Origin: an uncultured Oscillospiraceae bacterium
Lineage (GTDB): Bacteria; Bacillota; Clostridia; Oscillospirales; Ruminococcaceae
DNA: 64,000 bases
Assembly: GCA_934446355.1 (NCBI GenBank)
Contig: CAKSEC010000002.1
Span: forward strand, 186,001-250,000
Direction: 5' to 3'
Part shown: positions 26,201-34,367 of the stretch, piece by piece
How the letters are laid out: each line of letters opens with the position of its first letter
How positions within the stretch are numbered: position 1 is the first letter of the stretch
The notes under the pieces: model-generated
What the model was told of the DNA's origin: nothing
Seen by the model: only the letters and a program-made list of their open reading frames with translations
Databases searched by the model: none
Position numbers and translations under genes: made by a program

Positions 26201-26737
26201 GAATATCGCAGCCCGAACGGAAACAAGCCGTTCCTGTTTGAAACGGACAGCTTCATCAGGCGCACGGATTTCTATAGCCAGATAAGCGGAAGCTGCAGCG
26301 AATGCTACCTGTTCGAGCGGCGTGACATGAAATACTGCTCGGAAGCTATCGAGCGGTTCGCTGGGCTTATTCAGGAGAAATACGGCAAAAACATTATCCT
26401 GATAAAGACAGAGCCGAAAAACAAATACATCACGCTCGAACACAGACTTGCGCCGCTTGATAGCGACAAGATGTTCGCAATAAAGAAGCGGTTCATATCG
26501 CTTTGCGAGGAACGCTTCGCAAGCCTTACGCAGTGCTATGTGATAGACATTTCAAGGCATTTCTTCGCTTCGGACAGCTTCAGGCTGGGCGGCGCAGACC
26601 TTGTGCACTATGAGGACGAGTTCTACCGCCAGACGGGAGAGTATATAAGGCAGATACTGTCCGGCAGCGGGCAGAGAGTATACAACAGAGCAGACGAGAA
26701 TTATATTATGCTGAGAGATCTGCGACTGGGCAGATGA
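23234..26737 (+). CDS. Multidomain CapA / DUF6270 protein with Fn3 and Big domains
   Basis: A 1167-residue protein without an obvious signal peptide. Domains in order: Fn3-like (about 1-96, GYRVFFYRQDE...AYLVQVCAYT); bacterial Ig-like Big_2 (about 98-172, SRPQIASVDAKGLVTAHSQGTARIT); CapA-type metallophosphatase-like domain (about 183-490, AGDIMCT, YQHWG, FGSHPHMVQ, SLGNLLSS) as in poly-gamma-glutamate synthesis proteins; then two regions resembling DUF6270 (about 529-740 and 896-1150). The second copy has the LDIWGSNVSRES start, VLIDFYD-like core and HYEDEFYRQ end; the first lacks a clear GSCVTR-type start and looks degenerate. The usual CapA Asn-Leu-Glu box reads AGALEVS, a departure. It follows the six-hairpin gene at 45 bp and precedes the transglutaminase lipoprotein. 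A surface-polymer function is inferred. Confidence 0.72.
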   Translation: MSVVLNAPQGFAVLGRDGGALLRWEPVAGAAGYRVFFYRQDEPEKLIKSRYAQGCVKSVPGFTNGTAYLVQVCAYTAENGKEVMGERTEKLEFVPISNKLKAQGTICLKKGETAQIVWERGNSVPAVTFSSSRPQIASVDAKGLVTAHSQGTARITLTAADKQKFVTKAVVERSLVSSGQKAVLMFAGDIMCTAKQQREAAALQHDFHHMFARLRGILSQADFAAGALEVSCCDGTPYEFEQPRQESGLPNGNAPSTFISAAAAAGFGGMFTTTNRSFSGSSPQLRSTVDEIKRCGMKNIGTLGDVPVIVDINGIRVAFIACTMVQNVQDVPADGAVSCVNPSGVYSREYFTELVNSAHRMGAEFIAAYQHWGSYNSGVVKAAQVREARFMAEAGADLIFGSHPHMVQRSCYIRTSDGRRVPCAYSLGNLLSSMSEMTGNRDGVILRAELRRTDGGISADVTYIPCFTVEDTFGTSAVPLTAVHSAESYKSAERTKTAMGGGIGVRGYRKKVFLSGSALLKRIFGTGPAFRTDRSGLLLSQISLGCAKKAPEEVISAQTEERLRLDLSREIRSNAEYCAVDLFEAACAPCCKLAGEIGEEPCFFTWSAAFRRTEYYKQNADSFTVISPPFGESVWRPLIKRYAQRILAAFPADRVILFRCTMGSHTAKGGELRLCEQEHSRIRMLRAMEDYFISLVGPLVVDLSGHYFLDGDRPGEFEEAYYTDAYNAAVTLTSGSGRTCVHIPDQQLWFDRVMKYYQSMTSRSYQSWLLDMSNAADLIIAYTSEVFAAAGRERLLRLRSAGRPELASVRSFFEGDSGADGIVRAAEMINAVLNGRTDKSYEFFEPAFKGHYGILRKLARLLSIETGAPVNEENAELVFLLRGKPQLRRYISELSRVTLDIWGSNVSRESANCSRGAFIGTCIFKQPPILAFEPPVDIELPEGAEAFCGSKWRRRTLQDSLLRSGDADIRNSEAQWILIDFYDVIGTMAEYRSPNGNKPFLFETDSFIRRTDFYSQISGSCSECYLFERRDMKYCSEAIERFAGLIQEKYGKNIILIKTEPKNKYITLEHRLAPLDSDKMFAIKKRFISLCEERFASLTQCYVIDISRHFFASDSFRLGGADLVHYEDEFYRQTGEYIRQILSGSGQRVYNRADENYIMLRDLRLGR

Positions 26738-26759
26738 CATTCTGAGAGGAGGGGACGGC

Positions 26760-27986
26760 GTGAACAAAAGCGTGAGAATAATTACGGCGCTGCTTGCCGC
26801 GCTGTTCCTGAGCGGCTGCGCAGTACAGGATACTCCGGTTTCCGTTTCGGAGAGCGTGCAGACGGCTGAGCATTCAGGGCAGAGCACATCTGAAAAGCTG
26901 ACCGAGCCTGAAAGCACCGTGTCCGATGACAGCCCCGACGATACCAGCAGCACTTCGGCTTCGGTGCAGACAACTGCCGAGGATACCGAGCCGCAGGAGA
27001 TAACTGAGCCTGCTTCTTCGGAGGACAGCGAGCCGCAGATATCCGACAGCGAGCCGGAGGTCACGACAGCTACTTCTGTCATGACCACCCAGACCTCGCA
27101 GACAACCCAGACTACCCAGACGGAAGCCACCACGTCGGCGACCACAGCCCCGCCTGACGACCCGCCGGAAATCGTCATACCTGAGATACTGACCCCGCTT
27201 TCGCCGGGCACAGCGCAGGTATCCAACGAAAAGGCGGTGTTTGATTACAGCAACGCTTCCGAGGGCTATGTTTCGGTGAAGTGGAGCGGCACGGGCAAGC
27301 GGGTGAAGCTGCGGCTGACGTGCGGCGGCGTGAAATACGACCACGACGTGTCCGAGGGCGGCGTTACCGAGTATTTCCCGCTGTCCTGCGGCGCAGGTAC
27401 ATACACGGCGCAGCTTTATGAGCAGACTGAGGGCACGAAATACTCGAAATCGCTTGAGCAGGAGTTTTATGCGGACATACGCAGCGAAACCACGCCGTTT
27501 CTTTATCCGAACAAGTACGTGATGTTCGATTCAGGCTCCGCTTCGGTGGCAAAGGCGGCGGCGGTCTGCGCAGGCAAATCGGGCGATATCGAGAAGATAG
27601 CTGCGATTTTTCAGTGGGTGACCGATAACATCACCTATGACAAGCAGCTTGCCGCAACGGTGAAGAGCGGCTACGTCCCCGACCCGGACAGGGCGCTGAG
27701 CAAGGGCAGCGGGATATGCTATGACTATGCTTCGCTGATGGCGGCAATGACCCGCTCGCAGGGCATTCCGACAAGGCTCGTTATAGGCTACGCAAGCAAG
27801 GACATCTATCATGCGTGGAACGAGGTCTGGACGGACGAAACCGGCTGGATAACGCCGGAATTGCTTCTGTCGCAGAAGGGCTACAATATCGTTGACGCAA
27901 CATTCTATGCCGGCAGCGCAGACAAGGCCAGCATAGCGGGATATATCTCCGACAGCGGGAATTACGCTTCGCTGTACTACTATTGA
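26760..27986 (+). CDS. Transglutaminase-like lipoprotein
   Basis: Secreted, lipid-anchored protein of 408 residues. The N-terminus has a signal peptide with lipobox LSGC (Cys20). A Ser/Thr/Glu/Pro-rich linker (about 25-140) is followed by a small beta domain and a transglutaminase/protease-like core with Cys320 (GICYDYASL), His351 (YHAWNEVW) and Asp379 (NIVDATF), a complete Cys-His-Asp triad. It starts with GTG after GAGGAGGGG. Position after the CapA-type gene and before the pilus-like operon suggests a cell-surface job such as peptide cross-linking or cleavage; substrate unknown. Confidence 0.86.
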   Translation: MNKSVRIITALLAALFLSGCAVQDTPVSVSESVQTAEHSGQSTSEKLTEPESTVSDDSPDDTSSTSASVQTTAEDTEPQEITEPASSEDSEPQISDSEPEVTTATSVMTTQTSQTTQTTQTEATTSATTAPPDDPPEIVIPEILTPLSPGTAQVSNEKAVFDYSNASEGYVSVKWSGTGKRVKLRLTCGGVKYDHDVSEGGVTEYFPLSCGAGTYTAQLYEQTEGTKYSKSLEQEFYADIRSETTPFLYPNKYVMFDSGSASVAKAAAVCAGKSGDIEKIAAIFQWVTDNITYDKQLAATVKSGYVPDPDRALSKGSGICYDYASLMAAMTRSQGIPTRLVIGYASKDIYHAWNEVWTDETGWITPELLLSQKGYNIVDATFYAGSADKASIAGYISDSGNYASLYYY

Positions 27987-27998
27987 CCGGAGGAGCAG

Positions 27999-29051
27999 AT
28001 GATGAAGAAAAAGAAGCTGAGCTGTGCGCAGGTGGAATTTCTGTGCGACCAGCTTGCTATGATGATAGGCGCAGGCATGAGCCTTTCCGACGGACTGGAA
28101 CTCTTGTGCGCAGACTGCGCCGACAGTACCCTCAGCGGAGTGTGCAGGGAACTTTCAGAGCAGTCCGACAAGGGCGTGCCGCTGTCAGAGGCAATGCGCA
28201 GCACGGGCGTAATACCCCGATATGCGGCGGATATGGCGTATCTCGGCGAGATGAGCGGAAAGCTTGACGAGGTGCTGAGAGGGCTTGCGGAATATTACGA
28301 GCAGCGTGACGAACTTCACAGGACGCTTAGGTCGTCCGTACTTCACCCCATGCTGCTGCTTGTGATGATGGCTGTTGTGATGATAGTGATGGTGGTGACC
28401 GTCATTCCGATGTTCGGGGACATCTTTTCGCAGTTCGACAGTTCGGTCGGCTCTGCGGTTCAGCAGTCGGTGGAACTTGCTTACAAGGCTGGGTTTATCA
28501 TCATGATAGTGCTTATCGTGCTGATAGCGATATCGGCGGTTATTGCGCTTTTATCGGCGTTCAGCCGGACGGGCGGCGGTATGCGCAGACTGGCTGCGGC
28601 TTTCCCGCTGACGAGAGGTCTTGCGGAAAAGCTTACACTGGCGGACGTTACCAAGGCGATAAGCGTTACGGTATCTGCGGGAATATCGCCGACAGAAATG
28701 CTGCTTCATGCAAATATCGGCAGCTTCATAACCGACAGACGTCTGGCGGCAAAGTTCAGCGAATGCGAAAAACTGGTGCTTGACGGCGGAAGCTTCCCTG
28801 ACGCAATTGCACAAAGCGGACTGCTTCCTCCGCTGTATTCAAGGTCGCTCAGGCTGGCGTATGATTCCGGCTGCTTTGAGTCGGTATGGAAGCGGATAAG
28901 CAATACATACGCCGAGCAGGCGCAGCGTGGGCTGCAGAACATCACAGCGTTCATTGAGCCTGCAATGATAGTGATACTCGGCTGCGTTATCGGCGCAATA
29001 CTGCTCATGCTGATGGTGCCGCTGATGAACATAATGTCGGTGCTTGGCTGA
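27999..29051 (+). CDS. Type II secretion / type IV pilus inner-membrane protein (GspF/PilC family)
   Basis: Platform protein of a pilus or secretion machine (350 residues). It contains two repeated GspF units: the first (about 12-125, with GMSLSDGLELL and the AYLGEMSGKLDEVL box) and the second (about 205-325, ISVTVSAGISPTEMLL...). Transmembrane segments are at about 117-140 (LLLVMMAVVMIVMVVTVIPMF), 165-190 and 325-348 (AMIVILGCVIGAILLMLMVPL). RBS GGAGGAG lies upstream of the ATG pair at 27999/28002. It is the first gene of a compact operon running to the PilT-type ATPase. Confidence 0.9.
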   Translation: MMKKKKLSCAQVEFLCDQLAMMIGAGMSLSDGLELLCADCADSTLSGVCRELSEQSDKGVPLSEAMRSTGVIPRYAADMAYLGEMSGKLDEVLRGLAEYYEQRDELHRTLRSSVLHPMLLLVMMAVVMIVMVVTVIPMFGDIFSQFDSSVGSAVQQSVELAYKAGFIIMIVLIVLIAISAVIALLSAFSRTGGGMRRLAAAFPLTRGLAEKLTLADVTKAISVTVSAGISPTEMLLHANIGSFITDRRLAAKFSECEKLVLDGGSFPDAIAQSGLLPPLYSRSLRLAYDSGCFESVWKRISNTYAEQAQRGLQNITAFIEPAMIVILGCVIGAILLMLMVPLMNIMSVLG

Positions 29052-29070
29052 CGGGAACGGAGAGTGCATT

Positions 29071-29382
29071 ATGAAACGCATACGCATACCTGCCGCTGCG
29101 ATATTTGGCGGTGCGGTATTTATAGCGGTGGCAGTATTCGTGACCGTGACGCTCGGCAGGGCTTCGCAGGCTTCTGAGCAGGAGCGGCTGGAGCAGGTCA
29201 GGCGCACGGTCGAGAACGGCGTCACGCTGTGCTATTCGGTCGAGGGCGTATATCCGCAGAGCGTTGAGTATCTGACGGATAACTACGGCGTGGTGTATGA
29301 CAGCGAGAAATATCTTGTGCATTACGAGCGTTTTGCGTCGAACGTTCGTCCTGTCGTGACCGTTATCAGGAGGGAAAGCTGA
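29071..29382 (+). CDS. Small pseudopilin-like membrane protein
   Basis: A 103-residue protein with one N-terminal helix (about 5-25, IPAAAIFGGAVFIAVAVFVTVTL) and a small extracytoplasmic domain. The pattern TVENGVTLCYSVEGVYPQSVEYLTDNYG resembles the alpha-helix and loop of type IV pilin heads (small residue-rich helix, then YP and L..YG), but a prepilin cleavage site is not visible. Start is the ATG at 29071 after GGAGAG. Its stop overlaps the next ATG (TGATG). Function is inferred from operon position. Confidence 0.7.
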   Translation: MKRIRIPAAAIFGGAVFIAVAVFVTVTLGRASQASEQERLEQVRRTVENGVTLCYSVEGVYPQSVEYLTDNYGVVYDSEKYLVHYERFASNVRPVVTVIRRES

Positions 29383-29849
29383 TGGACAACAGAAAGGGCG
29401 TGCTCCGGTCAGGTTCGGGCGATGTTGCCTGCACGGCAGGGACTATGCTGCTGTGCGTGCTGTTTGCGGCGTGTATGCTGATGACTGTTGCGGCTGCGGC
29501 TTCGACCTATGGCAGGATACAAAGCGGCTATCAGCAGTCGTTCGGCGATACGGCGGCGGTAAGATATATTGCTAACAAGCTGCGCAGCGCAGAAAAGGTC
29601 ACAATCTTCGAGGACGGCACGGCTGCAGCGGCGGAAAACGGCGGAATGGTCAGCGTGCTGTATTCCGGCGGCGATGGAGTTTATGAGAAAACACAGGCGG
29701 CAGGAGATGAGCTTTCCGCAGCGGGCGGCGACCTTATCTCAGAGTGCGGCGCAGTGACTATCGCAGAGCACGACGGACTATTTGAGATAACAGTACGCAG
29801 CGGCGGCGAAAGTTCGGTGCTGCTTGTCAGGAAAGGGTGTTCCGGCTGA
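29382..29849 (+). CDS. DUF4860-like membrane protein of pilus/secretion operon
   Basis: A 155-residue protein with one hydrophobic helix (about 20-43, AGTMLLCVLFAACMLMTVAAAAS) after a polar start, and an extracytoplasmic region with ANKLRSAEKVTIFEDG and LYSGGDGVYEKTQ. It resembles the DUF4860 family often found in clostridial GspF/pilT operons (from memory). The start codon shares a base with the upstream stop. It lacks the classical prepilin Glu5. A minor pilin-like or assembly role is inferred. Confidence 0.66.
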   Translation: MDNRKGVLRSGSGDVACTAGTMLLCVLFAACMLMTVAAAASTYGRIQSGYQQSFGDTAAVRYIANKLRSAEKVTIFEDGTAAAAENGGMVSVLYSGGDGVYEKTQAAGDELSAAGGDLISECGAVTIAEHDGLFEITVRSGGESSVLLVRKGCSG

Positions 29850-30289
29850 AGATTCAGAGAAGATCGCAGCATTTGCTGTATGTAGAGATGATACTTGCGC
29901 TGCTGTTTTTCATGATATCGCTGGCGGTGATCCTGCGGGTATTTGCGGCGGCTGACAGGCGTTCACGGGACAGCGGCATGAGGGAAAAGGCGGGGCTGTG
30001 CGCTCAGTCCATCGCAGAAGCGTATTCCGTCACCGGCGACCCAGAAAAGTCGCTCAGGCTGGTGTTCGGCGAGGATATCCCCATAACTGACGGCGCTGAA
30101 CTGCGGCTGAACAGCAGTCTTTCTCCCGACAGCGGGGGAGCGCTCATGCTGACCCTTGCAGAGCGGCGTGAGGACGCCGGCGCAGGCGTGTATTCCGTGC
30201 TGAACATCAGCTTCGCAGACGATGAAACGGAACTCTGCACGCTTGAATGCGCAGCGTATATCCCGCGGGGAGGTGCTGCGCATGAATAA
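29837..30289 (+). CDS. Small membrane protein with pilin-like helix
   Basis: About 150 residues. The N-terminal helix YVEMILALLFFMISLAVILRVF, with an acidic residue ahead of a continuous hydrophobic run, recalls a prepilin N-terminus, though no Gly-Phe cleavage site precedes it. The rest is a mixed alpha/beta extracytoplasmic domain (CAQSIAEAYSVTGDPEKSLRLVFG; YSVLNISFADDETELCTLEC). The start is uncertain: GTG at 29837 is the first usable codon but lies on top of AGGAAAGGG; a start a few codons later is possible. It overlaps both neighbours. Confidence 0.6.
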   Translation: MFRLKIQRRSQHLLYVEMILALLFFMISLAVILRVFAAADRRSRDSGMREKAGLCAQSIAEAYSVTGDPEKSLRLVFGEDIPITDGAELRLNSSLSPDSGGALMLTLAERREDAGAGVYSVLNISFADDETELCTLECAAYIPRGGAAHE

Positions 30290-30776
30290 GAGAGGCTTTT
30301 CAGGCGGCACGGGTGCGGGAAGCATATCGCTGATGCTGGTGTTTACGGTTGTGTGCCTTACGATATTCGCCGTACTTAGCTTTCAGGCGGCTTATTCCAA
30401 CGATCAGATGATAATACGCAGCGCAGGCTTCACGCAGGAATACTACGCAGCGGACAGCAGTGCGAAGCGTATATTGGCGCAGCTTGACGGAATAGCGGCG
30501 CAGTCTGCGGACGAGTTTTCGTTTGAGGAAAGCTTCATTCAGGCGGCGGGCGGGATCGACGGCGCACAGCTTACGCAGACCGCACAGGGAGTGCGTGCGG
30601 AGATATCCGTGAAAATAAACGAGAATCAGACTCTAGTCGCTGAGGTAATTTTCACCGCAGAGCCTGCGGAAAGCAGATACAGCATTATCTCATGGCAGAG
30701 CGTACCAACAGACAGCCAGAGGGACAGCAGTCCGGCGGTATGGGACGGCGGCGACCTGACGGGACGCACAGAGTAA
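30282..30776 (+). CDS. Pilus/secretion operon membrane protein
   Basis: A 164-residue protein with a Gly-rich N-terminus (MNKRGFSGGTGAG), one helix (about 14-36, ISLMLVFTVVCLTIFAVLSFQAA) and a polar extracytoplasmic domain containing FTQEYYAADSSAKRILAQLDGIA. The ATG at 30282 follows GGGGAGG at 8 bases; it overlaps the previous gene by 8 bases. The layout (short basic start, single helix, helical spine) is that of a minor pilin without a recognisable peptidase site. Function inferred from context. Confidence 0.62.
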   Translation: MNKRGFSGGTGAGSISLMLVFTVVCLTIFAVLSFQAAYSNDQMIIRSAGFTQEYYAADSSAKRILAQLDGIAAQSADEFSFEESFIQAAGGIDGAQLTQTAQGVRAEISVKINENQTLVAEVIFTAEPAESRYSIISWQSVPTDSQRDSSPAVWDGGDLTGRTE

Positions 30777-30796
30777 GTTCATCAAGGAGAGCAAAT

Positions 30797-31849
30797 ATGG
30801 ATATAATCGACATAATGAAAAAGGCTGCCGAGGACCATGCGGCGGACATATTTATCGTATCAGGCGCACCGCTCAGCTACAAGGCGCAGGGCAGAATGCT
30901 CAGGATAGACGAAACTCCGCTCATGCCGGAGGACACCAAACGGCTTGTGCTGCAGATATTCAGGCTTGCAGGTCAGGAAAGAAGCGAGGACGATATTCCC
31001 GACCGTGAAAAGGATTTTTCGGTGTCAGTACCGGGGATAGGACGTTTCAGGGCGAATATTTACAAGCAGAGAAGTTCTTATTCTGCGGTGCTGAGGTACG
31101 TTCCGTTTGAACTGCCCGTTGCGGAAAAGCTTGGCATACCGGAGCAGGTCATGGCTCTGAGCGAATGCCGCAGCGGTATCGTGCTTATCACCGGCGCAGC
31201 AAGCAGCGGTAAATCAACAACGCTGTCCTGCATGATAGACCGCATAAACCAAACCCGTCAGGGGCATATAATCACGATAGAGGACCCGATAGAGTTCCTG
31301 CACAGACACAAGCAGTGTATCGTCAGCCAGCGTGAAATAGACATCGACACCGACAGCTACATCGACGCACTGAGAGCGGCTCTCAGACAGTCGCCGGACG
31401 TTATACTGCTCGGCGAAATGCGCGACCATGAAACGATAAGCGTTGCGATGACCGCCGCCGAAACCGGACAGCTTGTGCTGTCCACGCTTCACACGCTGGG
31501 CGCTGCGAACACCATCGACAGAATAATCGACGTGTTCCCGATAAATCAGCAGCATCAGATACGTGTTCAGCTTTCCATGACGCTGACGGCGGTAGTGTGT
31601 CAGCAGCTTCTCCCCGCTGTGGACGGCGGACTTATTCCTGCGTTTGAGATAATGACCACCAACAGCGCAATAAAGACGCTTATCCGTGATGAAAAGACCC
31701 ACCAGATAGACACGATACTGCAGTCCACAGCAGGAATGCAGACAATGGACAGCTGTATCATGGGACTGTTCAGAGATGGCAGGATAACTGCGCAGACTGC
31801 AATCGAGCACGCATATTATCCGGATATCATGGCTAAGAGGATAAAGTGA
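30797..31849 (+). CDS. PilT-type secretion/retraction ATPase
   Basis: Hexameric motor ATPase of the GspE/PilB/PilT superfamily; length (350 aa) and domain make-up match PilT (retraction) rather than PilB (assembly). It has the N-terminal PAS-like region, Walker A GAASSGKST (133-141), Asp box ITIEDPIEF, Walker-B-like LLGEMRD (Glu207) and His box STLHTLGA. The ATG at 30797 follows AAGGAGAG; an upstream in-frame ATG at 30692 lies inside the previous gene and is not used. It is the only ATPase in the operon. Confidence 0.9.
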   Translation: MDIIDIMKKAAEDHAADIFIVSGAPLSYKAQGRMLRIDETPLMPEDTKRLVLQIFRLAGQERSEDDIPDREKDFSVSVPGIGRFRANIYKQRSSYSAVLRYVPFELPVAEKLGIPEQVMALSECRSGIVLITGAASSGKSTTLSCMIDRINQTRQGHIITIEDPIEFLHRHKQCIVSQREIDIDTDSYIDALRAALRQSPDVILLGEMRDHETISVAMTAAETGQLVLSTLHTLGAANTIDRIIDVFPINQQHQIRVQLSMTLTAVVCQQLLPAVDGGLIPAFEIMTTNSAIKTLIRDEKTHQIDTILQSTAGMQTMDSCIMGLFRDGRITAQTAIEHAYYPDIMAKRIK

Positions 31850-31912
31850 AAGACTGGCGATAAACCCTCATCTTCGTCGTCAGTCTGGGTGGTGTTTTTT
31901 TCGACAAACTGA

Positions 31913-31944
31913 AGGACTGCACATCGACTATCATGTGCAGTCCT
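31913..31944 (-). terminator. Hairpin between convergent pilT-type and phoR genes
   Basis: Perfect 12-bp stem AGGACTGCACAT (31913-31924) / ATGTGCAGTCCT (31933-31944) with an 8-base loop, midway between two convergent genes. T-runs are weak on both sides (TTTTTTT lies just before it on the + strand at 31895-31901). Probably the shared terminator. Confidence 0.6.
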
Positions 31945-31962
31945 CATATTTATTCTGAGAAA

Positions 31963-33648
31963 TCAGTTCTTGGGCAGTGTGACAGTGAATGTACTTCCGC
32001 AGCCCTCGACGCTCGACACTGTGACAGTACCGCCGTGCAGGCTCACTCCGTGCTTCACGATAGAAAGCCCCAGACCGGTGCCGCCTATCCTGCGGGAATG
32101 GCTCTTGTCTACACGATAGAATCGCTCGAATATGCGGTCTATGCTGTCTGCGGGTATACCCACGCCGTTGTCTGAGAACGTCATCACGACCTTGCTGTCG
32201 GAGTCTGTGACTTCGACGTCCGCTCTGCCGCCCTGCTTGTTGTATTTGATGGCGTTTTCCATCAGGTTGAACACTATCTCGTCAAGCACCGGAGCAATAC
32301 CAACGTACTGCGTGTGGTCGCCGGTAACGGTGACGGTCACGTGCATTTTTTCTGCGGCGGGTCTGAGCCTTTCACAAGCTATCTGAGCCATTTCAAGCAG
32401 ATCGACCTTTTTCTTCTCGGCAGTGAACTTATTCTCGTCCAGCTGTGAAAGATTGATAATATCCTCGATAAGCTTCACCATTCTTGCGGCTTCGTTGTGG
32501 ATATTCACCGCAAAGCCGTGGATATCCTCAGGCTTTACCATACCGCTGACCAGCAGGTCGGCAATGCCGTAGATCGTCGTCAGAGGCGTTTTCAGTTCGT
32601 GCGACACGTTCGATGTGAACTCACGGCGCAGTTCCTCACGCTGTTCCCTTTCTGTGATGTCAAGAATGATGATAACTGTGCCGGTAACGCTGCCGTCCGT
32701 GAACACAGGCGTCACGATCACCTGATATACTCTGCCGGATACCGTCAGGGATACCTCGCAGCGCTTGCCGTCCAGACCCGACCTTACCGCCCTGCGGAAG
32801 TCCTCGGTGCGGTTGAGCACCAGTACGCTTCTGCTTTCGCCGGTGAACGATGAGCCGAGCATTTTTTCAGCCGCAGTGTTGTATGTAAGAGCCTCTGCGC
32901 GACTATCGGTGATGATAAGACCCTCGCTCATGTTCTCGGTGATAAGCGTAAATTCCTTGCGGCTGCTCGTGAGTTCGGCGATACGCTGGTCTATCTCGGT
33001 GTTCTGCTCTTTCAGTCGGTGCAGCAGGGGAGCGATCTCGTTATAGCCCTCGCCGATGTCCGGATTTTTCAGGTCTATATTATTGATGGGCTTCACCACA
33101 GCGCGTGCGACCAGCGCAGATACTCCCATAGACACTACCGCTGCCGCAGCGACGATTATGAGTATCTCCCACCACATACCGAGCATTCTGGCGAATACAG
33201 TATCCATCGTGCCAGAAACCCGAACGATACAGCCATAGCCGATCATTCTGGCGCAGTATACGGTCATCTGCGACAAGGTGTGGCTCTGCCGCACAGCAGA
33301 GCCTGTGCCTGATTCCCTTGCTGCGATTATTTCCTCGCGCTGGTTGTGGTTCTCCATCTCGGAGACATCAGCCTTGTTGTCGTAAAGCACAGTGCCGTCT
33401 GCGCCGACATATGTTATACGGTTCTCAAAATTGCCGTGAATATCTCTGCTGAGCTTTTCAAGACTCTTTACGTCCTCCTCAGGGATAGTGTCCTCCATCG
33501 TTGCCGCAAGTATCATCGCCTGCTGCTTCAGCTGCTCGATGAACACGCTCTGTTCCTTAGAATAGGCTAGACCGAGCACCAGAGCGACAGCCGATAAAAT
33601 TGCAATAAGCGACACCATGAATGCGCCGCCGAATATTCTTTTCGTCAT
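31963..33648 (-). CDS. phoR: Phosphate-regulon sensor histidine kinase
   Basis: Membrane sensor kinase of 561 residues that senses phosphate status through the Pst system. Two transmembrane helices (about 9-30 and 160-182) flank an extracytoplasmic region, followed by a short HAMP-like linker, a PAS domain (about 225-335), HisKA with phospho-acceptor His350 in NVSHELKTPL, and HATPase_c with N-box NLMENAIKYN, DNGVGIP and GGTGLGLSIV. It is the last gene of the pst-pho operon, 23 bp after the response regulator. PhoR identity rests mainly on that context. Confidence 0.93.
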   Translation of the reverse strand: MTKRIFGGAFMVSLIAILSAVALVLGLAYSKEQSVFIEQLKQQAMILAATMEDTIPEEDVKSLEKLSRDIHGNFENRITYVGADGTVLYDNKADVSEMENHNQREEIIAARESGTGSAVRQSHTLSQMTVYCARMIGYGCIVRVSGTMDTVFARMLGMWWEILIIVAAAAVVSMGVSALVARAVVKPINNIDLKNPDIGEGYNEIAPLLHRLKEQNTEIDQRIAELTSSRKEFTLITENMSEGLIITDSRAEALTYNTAAEKMLGSSFTGESRSVLVLNRTEDFRRAVRSGLDGKRCEVSLTVSGRVYQVIVTPVFTDGSVTGTVIIILDITEREQREELRREFTSNVSHELKTPLTTIYGIADLLVSGMVKPEDIHGFAVNIHNEAARMVKLIEDIINLSQLDENKFTAEKKKVDLLEMAQIACERLRPAAEKMHVTVTVTGDHTQYVGIAPVLDEIVFNLMENAIKYNKQGGRADVEVTDSDSKVVMTFSDNGVGIPADSIDRIFERFYRVDKSHSRRIGGTGLGLSIVKHGVSLHGGTVTVSSVEGCGSTFTVTLPKN

Positions 33649-33671
33649 ATTACCAGCCTTTCACCACTGCG

Positions 33672-34346
33672 TTATCTGGCGTCGCTGAATTTGTAGCCCA
33701 TGCCGCGCACCGTTTCGATAAGGTTGCCGCAGTCGCCGAGTTTCATGCGCAGCGTCCGGATATGTACGTCCACCGTGCGGCTTTCTCCGTCGAAATTATA
33801 GCCCCACACGCTTGTAAGGATTTCTTCACGGTTAAGCACCACGCCTATACGCCCCAGCAGCAGGCACAGCAGTTCAAATTCCTTGTAGGTGAGCTGGACT
33901 TCCTTGCCGTTTGCTGTCACAATGTGCTTCGAGATATTGACATACAGCCCTCCGATAGAGTATTCGACCGATTTGTTGGAAGAGGTACGGCGAAGCAGCG
34001 CGTTAATTCTTGCAATGACCTCCATCACGCTGAACGGCTTTGTGATGTAGTCGTCAGCACCTGCGTCAAGTCCGGTCACCCTGTCATATTCAGAGCCCTT
34101 TGCGGTGAGCATGATTATCGGCAGCTCAGCGTATCTGGAATCAGAACGCAGCTTGTCAAGGATCTGCAGACCGTCCTCCTCCGGCAGCATGATATCCAGC
34201 AGGAGAAGCGACGGCACCTCCTCCTTCATTGCTTTCCAGAACTCAGACGGGCAGCCGAAGCCTTTCGCTTTAAGATCCGGCGTGTTGTTCAGCGCATATT
34301 CAAGCAGGTTTCTTATCGGATCTTCGTCCTCCAGAATATAGATCAT
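33672..34346 (-). CDS. phoP: Phosphate-regulon response regulator (PhoP/PhoB type)
   Basis: OmpR/PhoB-family transcription factor of 224 residues. The receiver domain has acidic pocket EDED (6-9), phosphorylation site Asp51 in LLLDIMLPEEDG, and Lys in MLTAKG; the winged-helix domain carries the LTYKEFELL and VDVHIRTLRMKLG recognition region. It probably binds the TTAAC(A/T) repeats ahead of pstS. RBS AAGGGG precedes the ATG. It lies between phoU and phoR. Confidence 0.94.
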   Translation of the reverse strand: MIYILEDEDPIRNLLEYALNNTPDLKAKGFGCPSEFWKAMKEEVPSLLLLDIMLPEEDGLQILDKLRSDSRYAELPIIMLTAKGSEYDRVTGLDAGADDYITKPFSVMEVIARINALLRRTSSNKSVEYSIGGLYVNISKHIVTANGKEVQLTYKEFELLCLLLGRIGVVLNREEILTSVWGYNFDGESRTVDVHIRTLRMKLGDCGNLIETVRGMGYKFSDAR

Positions 34347-34367
34347 ATCTTGATTGCCCCTTTCAGA

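Noticed and set aside
31851..31901. A separate + strand terminator AGACTG...CAGTCT with T7.
   Set aside because: The stem is six pairs with a 24-base loop and eight bases separate it from the T-run; the 12-bp hairpin at 31913-31944 is a better candidate.
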